A DNA stretch of 10,458 nucleotides, from contig JBHENF010000062.1 of NCBI GenBank assembly GCA_046262175.1, forward strand, positions 1 to 10,458. Direction: 5' to 3'. Made by a program: the position numbers and the translations under genes. Position 1 is the first letter of the stretch. Every line of letters starts with the position of its first letter. Shown in pieces: positions 6,375 to 10,458 of the stretch. The notes below the pieces were generated by a model. It worked only from the letters and a program-made list of their open reading frames with translations. It made no database searches and was not told where the DNA came from. The DNA comes from RYN-124 sp046262175 (GTDB taxonomy: Bacteria; Actinomycetota; Actinomycetes; Mycobacteriales; SCTD01).

Positions 6375-6542
6375 GTGCACGTGCTTCGCACTCCCGACAG
6401 CCGGTTCACGACTCTGCCGGACTTCCCGTACGCGCCGCAGTACGTCGACATCCCGGGTGGCGGGCACTTCCTGCGGGAGGACGTCGGCGTGCAGCGCGCG
6501 CAGGTGCTCAGCGGCTTCATGCGCGCCACGCCGCGGTGGTGA
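6375..6542 (+). pseudogene. haloalkane dehalogenase reduced to 55 codons by an in-frame internal deletion
   Basis: GTG 6375 follows a strong ribosome site (GAGAAGGA, spacing six). Residues 1-26 begin VHVLRTPDSRFTTLPDFPYA and continue PQYVDI, the typical N-terminus of haloalkane dehalogenases (xVLRTPDxRFxxLPxFPFxPxYVE). From residue 27 the text is PGGGHFLREDVGVQRAQVL and then SGFMRATP, the typical C-terminus of the same family, which carries the catalytic histidine (GHFLQED; here H31). Everything between, roughly 240 residues including the nucleophile aspartate and most of the alpha/beta-hydrolase core, is absent, while the reading frame is kept. The product cannot be a hydrolase. The stop codon overlaps the GTG of the thioesterase (GTGA), so translation of this remnant may still feed ribosomes to the next gene. 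The identification rests on recognising both ends of one family in the right order. Confidence 0.72.
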
Positions 6543-6958
6543 CGACGCAGCCTGGGCTTCCGCCGCGGATCGCGAGCGTGCTCGACATCGCGCTGCACCG
6601 GTTCCTCGGTGTGACCTTGCTGGACGAGACCGATCCTCGGGCCGGCATCACGTTCAACGTCGGCCAGGCGGCGTTGAACAACGGTGGCGTCCTGCACGGC
6701 GGGATCGTCACCGCGATGGTGGATGTCGCCTGCTACCTCGCGATCCTGCCGGACCTCGCCGACAACGAGAACGTCGTGACGCACGACCTGACCGTCTCGC
6801 TGATGCGGCCGGTGCCCGCCGGCAGTGATGTGCACGTCCGCGGCACCGTCCTGCGCCGAGGGCGCGCCGTCGTGTTCCTCCGCGCCGAGGCCATGGTCGG
6901 CGACGTGGTCGTAGCAGCCGGGCAGGTGACGAAGACCGTCGTGACGCTCCGTTCCTGA
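6539..6958 (+). CDS. PaaI-type hotdog-fold thioesterase, 139 aa
   Basis: A hotdog-fold protein of the PaaI / YdiI type, which hydrolyses acyl-CoA or aryl-CoA thioesters in the cytoplasm. The hallmark is LNNGGVLHGGIVTAMVDVAC, where HGG at about residues 53-55 and Asp at about 62 form the catalytic site seen in this group. THDLTVSLMRPVPAG and a final GDVVVAAGQVTKTVV are also typical of the family. The start is ambiguous between GTG 6536 and GTG 6539. I choose 6539 because it forms the GTGA overlap with the stop of the preceding dehalogenase remnant, a common translational coupling arrangement, and there is no independent ribosome site. The frame remains open upstream to 6326, but that part is Arg-rich shadow text. 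The length is normal for the family. Substrate is unknown. Confidence 0.85.
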   Translation: MTTQPGLPPRIASVLDIALHRFLGVTLLDETDPRAGITFNVGQAALNNGGVLHGGIVTAMVDVACYLAILPDLADNENVVTHDLTVSLMRPVPAGSDVHVRGTVLRRGRAVVFLRAEAMVGDVVVAAGQVTKTVVTLRS

Positions 6959-7056
6959 CCTGAGTGCACCTGACCGTCGTTGGCGATGCGGTCGGACGCC
7001 GGAGGCATGACAGCCCAGGACGAGGGCATGGCGATCCCGCCGCCAGAGGAGTCTTC

Positions 7057-7535
7057 GTGCCGCGAGTTGAGAACGGCCAGTCGTTCCCCGCCCTGCAGGT
7101 GCCGCGCGTCGGCGGCGGCACGCTGACGCTGCCCGACGAGCTCGCGGGCAGCTTCGGCGTGGTGCTGATCTACCGCGGATCCTGTGTCCGTACTGCAACG
7201 CCCAGCTCGCCGCCTTCTCCCGCGCCAAGGCCGCGCTCGACGAGGCCGGCATAGGCGTTGTCGCGCTCTCCGTCGACGACGAGGCGACCTCCGCGGCGCT
7301 CGCGGACAAGCTCCGGCTCGGCTTCCCGTTGGGGCACAGCGCCGACGCACGCGAAATCGCGGCGACGCTCGGCGCATATGTCAACGACGATCCCCGTTAT
7401 GTGCAGTCAACGGGGTTCGTCCTCGCCCCCGACGGCAGCGTCGTCACTGCCGTCTACTCCTCGGGCGCCATCGGCCGTCTTCTGGCCGACGACGTGGTCG
7501 GGCTGGTCCGCTACATGAAGCAGCAGCAGCCCTGA
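7057..7535 (+). pseudogene. redoxin (AhpC/TSA-like) gene broken by a one-base frameshift at the WCPYC active site
   Basis: The GTG start has AGAGGAG (7045-7051) five bases upstream. The first frame reads a thioredoxin-fold beginning (NGQSFPALQVPRVGGGTLTL, then SFGVVLIYRGS). At about 7183-7185 the sequence is tcctgtgtccg where tcctggtgtccg would continue as S-W-C-P-Y-C. One G is missing, and without it the protein ends at 7254. In the other frame it continues NAQLAAFSRAKAALDEAGIG, VVALSVDDEAT, then ...VQSTGFVLAPDGSVVTAVYS to TGA 7535. Restored, the protein would have 159 residues, normal for a peroxiredoxin-like thiol oxidoreductase with a CPYC redox pair (C44, C47). Both halves keep good codon use, so the lesion is recent or a sequencing error. 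It lies between the thioesterase and the SDR gene in the same direction. Confidence 0.82.
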
Positions 7536-7563
7536 TCGCCCCCACTCGTCGAAAGGTCTCGCC

Positions 7564-8370
7564 GTGGACCTGCACAACCGCTCGATCCTGCTCACAGGCG
7601 CCGGCAGCGGCATCGGTCGCAGCCTCGCGCTCCAGCTCGCGTCGTCCGCGGCTCGACTCACGCTGGTGGGGCGGCGGTCGGAGCCGCTCGAGGAGGTGGC
7701 CGGGCTGGTTCGGGACGCGGGCGCGCAGGCGCACGTCGTCCCCGCCGACCTGACGGAGGCGGGCGCTGCCGCTGCTGTTGTCGCCGCGGCTCTCGGCGCG
7801 TTCGGCGGCATCGACGTGCTGGTCAACAACGCCGGCAACGTACGAGCCGGCCGACTCGACGCCGTTGAGGAGTCGGAGGTGCTCGCGCAGATCGCCCTGA
7901 ACCTGACAGCGCCGATCCTGCTGACGCGCGCGGCACTGCCCGCGCTGAAGGCCTCCGGTGACGGACTGGTCGTCAACCTCTCCTCTGGCATCGCCCTGAT
8001 CGGCATGCCGTTCTACACGACCTATGCGGCGACCAAGGCAGGCATTGCACACTTCGGCGAGGCGCTGCGGCGTGAGCTGTACGGCGAGGGCGTGCACGTC
8101 CTGAACGTGTTCCCGGGCGCCACCAGCACCCCGATGATGAGCAGCTCACAGGCCACCGCGGAGCACGGCTTCGAGTACGAGAGCCCCGACGACGTCGCGG
8201 CAGCAACCGTCTCGGGAATGGCCGACGGCAGCCTGATGGTTGTGCGCGGCGGGGAGTCGCGCGCTGCGATGATTGCCCTCAACCGCGACAACCCGCTCGC
8301 GGTCGACCAGGCACTTGCGGCACGCAAGCCGGCGCTCGAGCAGGCCGTCGCCAGCCACTCCAGCCTCTGA
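7564..8370 (+). CDS. short-chain dehydrogenase/reductase (SDR), 268 aa
   Basis: A classical SDR that uses NAD(P) to oxidise alcohols or reduce carbonyls in the cytoplasm. The cofactor loop TGAGSGIG is at residues 11-18, the NNAG motif at 88-91, catalytic serine S141 lies thirteen residues before Y154, and the YxxxK pair is Y154-K158 (YAATK). A PGA segment after the active site and a helical substrate-side region complete the fold. The C-terminal 40 residues are Ala/Arg-rich and probably helical. GTG 7564 is preceded by GAAAGG (7551-7556) with spacing seven, and the N-terminus fits the family from there. It is the last gene of the operon, 28 bp after the redoxin stop, and is followed immediately by a hairpin. 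Substrate cannot be read from the sequence. Confidence 0.92.
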   Translation: MDLHNRSILLTGAGSGIGRSLALQLASSAARLTLVGRRSEPLEEVAGLVRDAGAQAHVVPADLTEAGAAAAVVAAALGAFGGIDVLVNNAGNVRAGRLDAVEESEVLAQIALNLTAPILLTRAALPALKASGDGLVVNLSSGIALIGMPFYTTYAATKAGIAHFGEALRRELYGEGVHVLNVFPGATSTPMMSSSQATAEHGFEYESPDDVAAATVSGMADGSLMVVRGGESRAAMIALNRDNPLAVDQALAARKPALEQAVASHSSL

Positions 8371-8388
8371 GCGGCGTTCTCGCGCCGC
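8371..8388 (+). terminator. perfect 6-bp hairpin directly after the SDR stop codon
   Basis: GCGGCG 8371-8376, loop TTCTCG, CGCCGC 8383-8388, beginning at the base after TGA 8368-8370. It has no T-run, which is common for terminators in high-GC actinobacteria. Confidence 0.5.
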
Positions 8389-8503
8389 GAGTCGCCACAA
8401 CGGTGAGCCACGCAGCCACGTCGGCTGGGCATCGACGGGCACGGTCGGTGGCGCCGCGCTTCCGTCTGGTGAACCTGGTGGCACCGACGTCAGGAAAGGG
8501 TGA

Positions 8504-8516
8504 TCAACCCGGTTGA
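8504..8516. promoter_or_regulatory. palindrome TCAACC-C-GGTTGA in the SDR downstream gap
   Basis: A perfect 6+1+6 palindrome. With one skipped base it extends to TGA...TCA (8501-8520). It resembles a binding site for a dimeric regulator and lies upstream of the 8534-8876 region. No promoter next to it is clear. The rest of 8389-8533 shows no gene. Confidence 0.25.
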
Positions 8517-8533
8517 GTCATCACCTCTCGGGC

Positions 8534-8746
8534 ATGCGCCGACCGGATCGGTTCCACCGGCGGCTACCTGCAGAGGCGATCGCCTAGCAGGTCCTCGCCG
8601 GACAGCCCGGCTTCGCCAAGAAGCTCATGGAGTCGGTCCAGGGACCTCTGACTGCCACCGAGGCCACGAACGAGATCACGCGAACCGTCAAGACCGCGTC
8701 CGCCCAAGGACCGACCAGCAGTGTCACCCGACAACATCGGGAGTAC
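8534..8746 (+). pseudogene. coding-like remnant interrupted by TAG, unknown family
   Basis: One frame from ATG 8534 reads a short Arg-rich start, then LPAEAIA, then TAG at 8585-8587, then QVLAGQPGFAKKLMESVQGP and LTATEATNEITRTVKTASAQ. The part after the stop (to about 8740) has a protein-like composition with Lys, Glu, Asn, Thr and Gln and GC-rich third positions, unlike the Arg/Pro shadows around it. A single C-to-T change of a CAG codon would explain the stop. I do not recognise the family. The alternative is a short intact ORF from ATG 8627 whose downstream end runs over the next gene. Nothing more can be said about function. Confidence 0.3.
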
Positions 8747-8750
8747 GGCC

Positions 8751-8876
8751 ATGACGCCCCACAAGTCACCGCCCGCCAGCCTCCGCATCGGCCTTGCTGT
8801 CGTGGCCTGCGGCCTCGCGCTCGGCACTGCCTCAGCACTGGCCGTCGCGAACGCCCTGTACGACATGGTCCGCTGA
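8751..8876 (+). CDS. 41-aa single-pass membrane or secreted miniprotein
   Basis: ATG 8751 is preceded by GGGAG (8739-8743) with spacing seven, the best ribosome site in this gap. The product begins MTPHKSPPASLR, continues with a hydrophobic helix of about 20 residues (IGLAVVACGLALGTASALAV) and ends ANALYDMVR. The layout, a short basic N-terminus, one helix and a short polar tail, is that of a small inner-membrane protein or an uncleaved signal anchor. The third codon positions are GC-rich. It partly overlaps the tail of the preceding coding-like remnant in another frame. No function can be assigned. Confidence 0.5.
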   Translation: MTPHKSPPASLRIGLAVVACGLALGTASALAVANALYDMVR

Positions 8877-8960
8877 GCGGAGCAAGGCCGACCGTGGCCG
8901 CCCTGGCTCACGTCTTACGCGACGCTCCTACGCGTTGCAGCGGCTGACGGAGAGGCTGCG

Positions 8961-9080
8961 TCACGGCGCGACTGCGACGGCGGTGACGCCGCGCAGGGTG
9001 GGGACGAACAGCGGTTTGCCGCTGGCGGCCGGCGTGGCGAACCGGCTGGCGTCGCCGACCTGCAGCAGCGCGCGCTGCCG
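8961..9080 (-). pseudogene. C-terminal scrap of a PQQ-type beta-propeller protein
   Basis: On the minus strand, ending at TGA 8961-8963, the frame reads LLQVGDASRFATPAASGKPL and then FVPTLRGVTAVAVAP. The order F-A-T-P-A-x-x-x-G-x-x-F-V-x-T-x-x-G-V-T-A is the usual last blade and strand of exported PQQ-like propeller proteins. About 39 residues are recognisable; upstream the frame runs antisense through the GH43 gene and loses all similarity, so the rest of the gene is gone. The stretch 8877-8960 shows nothing recognisable. Confidence 0.45.
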
Positions 9081-9143
9081 GCCACCGGCGCGGTGGGAAG
9101 ACAAACGCCCCCATCGCGCTTCATCCCTACACCTGTCCCGCCG

Positions 9144-10458
9144 ATGACGAGACGGACGCGCCGACTCCGGGAGCCCGCCCTGCTTCGCACCACGCTGCAC
9201 CGCCTGCTCATGATCCCGGCTGTCGGCCTCCTCGTGCTCACCGGCCTGTCGACGCCTGCACAGGCCTACCCGGGGGCTCCGTGGTTCCAGCCCAGCAAGC
9301 CGTACAGCGAGAACTTCCCTGACCCGGACGTCCTGCACGTGGGGACCGACTACTACGCCTACGGGACGTCGACCGGCGGGGCATACCTGCCCGTGATGCG
9401 CTCGACCGACCTCACCACCTGGATCGCCCGGCCGGCGTACGACCCGGGCCCACCGCTCAACAGCGACCCGTACTTCAACGACGCGCTGCCCTACCCGGCA
9501 TCGTGGGGGGTTGACGTCAACACCGGCACCCGCATGACCAAGCAGGTGTGGGCCCCGGGCGTGGAGCACTTCGGCAGCACCTACGTCGCGTTCTACTCGA
9601 TCCGTACGCGGATCAGCCCGCCGCGCTACTGCATCTCCTACGCCACGGCGTCCTCGCCGCAGGGCCCCTTCACCGACCGCACCGCCGGGCCGCTGGTGTG
9701 CGACGACGACCCTGCCGGCTCGATCGACCCCGCGCCGTTCGTCGACCCGGCTACGGGGACGGCGTATCTGATCTGGAAGTCCGAGGGCGTCGTCGGCAGC
9801 GCGCCCACGAAGATCTGGGGTCGCCAGCTGACCACCACCGGGACGGCCTTCGAGCCGGGCAGCACCGCGCATGAGCTGCTGCGCACCAGCCAGACGTGGG
9901 AGGGCAACGTCATCGAGAACCCCTCGATGATCCGCCAGAACGGGCAGCTGTACCTGTTCTACTCCGGCAACGAGTTCGCCTCCGCCGACTACGCGACCGG
10001 CTACGCCACCTGCACCAGCGCTCTCGGCCCGTGCACGAAGGCGCGGTCCGGGCCGCTGCTGGCCAGCACGTCGGACCGCCTCGGCCCCGGCGGCGCCAGC
10101 GCCTTCCTGGACAACGCGGGCGGGCTGCGGCTGGCCTACCACTGGTGGAACGCCCCGTACACGAGCTATCCGGCCTACCCGGAGTGCCAGCAGAACGGAA
10201 CCTGCACGACGCAGGGCCAGCGTCGGATGTCCGTCGTCGAGCTCAGCGGCAGCGGGACCGGCCTGCAGGTCGGCGCCGCCACGTCGCCGTCGCCGTCGCC
10301 GTCGCCGAGTCCGAACGCGCAGAGCACCAGCTGCGTCGACCGGACGCTGACGGTGCGCGTGAACACGCCCGTCATCAACGCCACGGGCCTTGCGTCCGTG
10401 ACGGTCAGCGGAGCAGCCCCGGGTCAGGCGGTCGTCCTGCAGGGCTACAGCCAGAACC
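9144..10458 (+). CDS. secreted GH43-family glycoside hydrolase with Ser-Pro linker (3' end missing)
   Basis: The first 438 residues are visible; the frame is still open at the right edge. A signal peptide with a long basic n-region (MTRRTRRLREP) and a hydrophobic core ends at AQA 39-41. The GH43 five-bladed propeller follows: the base aspartate in NFPDPDVL (D60), the pKa-modulating aspartate in GSIDPAPFVD (D195) and the acid glutamate in NVIENPSMI (E258) are all in place. Enzymes of this family release arabinose or xylose units from plant or wall polysaccharides with inversion. A five-fold Ser-Pro linker is at 381-390, and a further beta-rich domain starts at about 395 and is cut by the window. 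ATG 9144 is preferred over ATG 9210 because only it supplies the basic n-region; no strong ribosome site is visible. It complements the BNR_4 protein as a second exported glycan-active product. Confidence 0.9.
   Translation, partial: MTRRTRRLREPALLRTTLHRLLMIPAVGLLVLTGLSTPAQAYPGAPWFQPSKPYSENFPDPDVLHVGTDYYAYGTSTGGAYLPVMRSTDLTTWIARPAYDPGPPLNSDPYFNDALPYPASWGVDVNTGTRMTKQVWAPGVEHFGSTYVAFYSIRTRISPPRYCISYATASSPQGPFTDRTAGPLVCDDDPAGSIDPAPFVDPATGTAYLIWKSEGVVGSAPTKIWGRQLTTTGTAFEPGSTAHELLRTSQTWEGNVIENPSMIRQNGQLYLFYSGNEFASADYATGYATCTSALGPCTKARSGPLLASTSDRLGPGGASAFLDNAGGLRLAYHWWNAPYTSYPAYPECQQNGTCTTQGQRRMSVVELSGSGTGLQVGAATSPSPSPSPSPNAQSTSCVDRTLTVRVNTPVINATGLASVTVSGAAPGQAVVLQGYSQN
10284..10307 (+). repeat. 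four tandem TCGCCG units encoding part of a Ser-Pro linker
   Basis: Four perfect copies of the hexamer TCGCCG, continued by AGTCCG, encode the Ser-Pro repeat that joins the GH43 domain to the next domain. Such runs can change length by slippage without a frameshift. Confidence 0.8.

Noticed and set aside
6326..6535. N-terminal extension of the thioesterase
   Set aside because: Arg-rich and out of frame with the recognisable dehalogenase remnant; hotdog similarity begins just after GTG 6536/6539.
6023..7384. 453-codon minus-strand ORF over the operon start
   Set aside because: Its composition is a shadow of the thioesterase, redoxin and chlorite-dismutase genes; no family motif is present.
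8500..8754. 84-codon ORF starting at GTG 8500
   Set aside because: The purine-rich run abuts the start with no spacing, and the product is Arg/Gly/Pro-rich without protein-like pattern; another frame in the same place looks more coding-like.
8961..10142. Long minus-strand ORF across the GH43 gene
   Set aside because: Only the last 39 residues (8961-9080) look like protein. The rest is the antisense of a clear GH43 reading frame with conserved catalytic residues.
10284..10307. TCGCCG tandem units as a possible CRISPR or regulatory array
   Set aside because: There are no spacers; the units are in frame and encode a Ser-Pro linker.
1..10458. A defence, toxin-antitoxin or biosynthetic system spanning the window
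   Set aside because: No nuclease, helicase, reverse transcriptase, methyltransferase, toxin pair or biosynthetic core enzyme was recognised on either strand.

Overview
The window is high-GC DNA (roughly 70 percent by eye) with GC-rich third codon positions, many GTG starts and TANNNT-type -10 boxes close to start codons. This points to a high-GC Gram-positive actinobacterium (Actinomycetota); the genus cannot be read from the sequence. I see no rRNA, tRNA, CRISPR array, intact mobile element or recognisable defence system.

Left part (1-4760, all plus strand): the 3' part of a UDP-galactopyranose-mutase-like FAD oxidoreductase, a 65-residue zinc-ribbon protein, an 87-residue helical protein of unknown role, a secreted BNR_4-type beta-propeller protein with two C-terminal Ig-like domains (a likely polysaccharide-active enzyme), and a secreted RTX-like calcium-binding repeat protein. 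A leader with three consecutive inverted repeats lies just before the RTX-like gene.

Middle (4760-6200, minus strand): a short intergenic stretch with an 11-bp inverted repeat and a possible glycosyltransferase scrap, then a four-helix membrane protein and a chlorite-dismutase-family haem protein, both on the minus strand. The latter looks leaderless. Its promoter faces the next operon across about 180 bp containing a perfect 7-bp inverted repeat.

Right-middle (6290-8390, plus strand): a small operon of a haloalkane dehalogenase reduced by an in-frame internal deletion to 55 codons, a PaaI-type hotdog thioesterase that overlaps it by GTGA, a redoxin with a one-base frameshift exactly at its WCPYC active site, and an SDR oxidoreductase followed by a perfect hairpin. 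The intact members suggest small-molecule (acyl-CoA, carbonyl, thiol) metabolism, but no pathway can be named.

Right end (8390-10458): about 750 bp of mostly decayed DNA holding a coding-like remnant with a stop codon, an intact-looking 41-residue membrane miniprotein, and the antisense C-terminal scrap of a PQQ-type beta-propeller protein. A secreted GH43 glycoside hydrolase with a Ser-Pro linker then runs off the right edge. Overall, two secreted carbohydrate-related regions flank a stretch with four or five broken or reduced genes.
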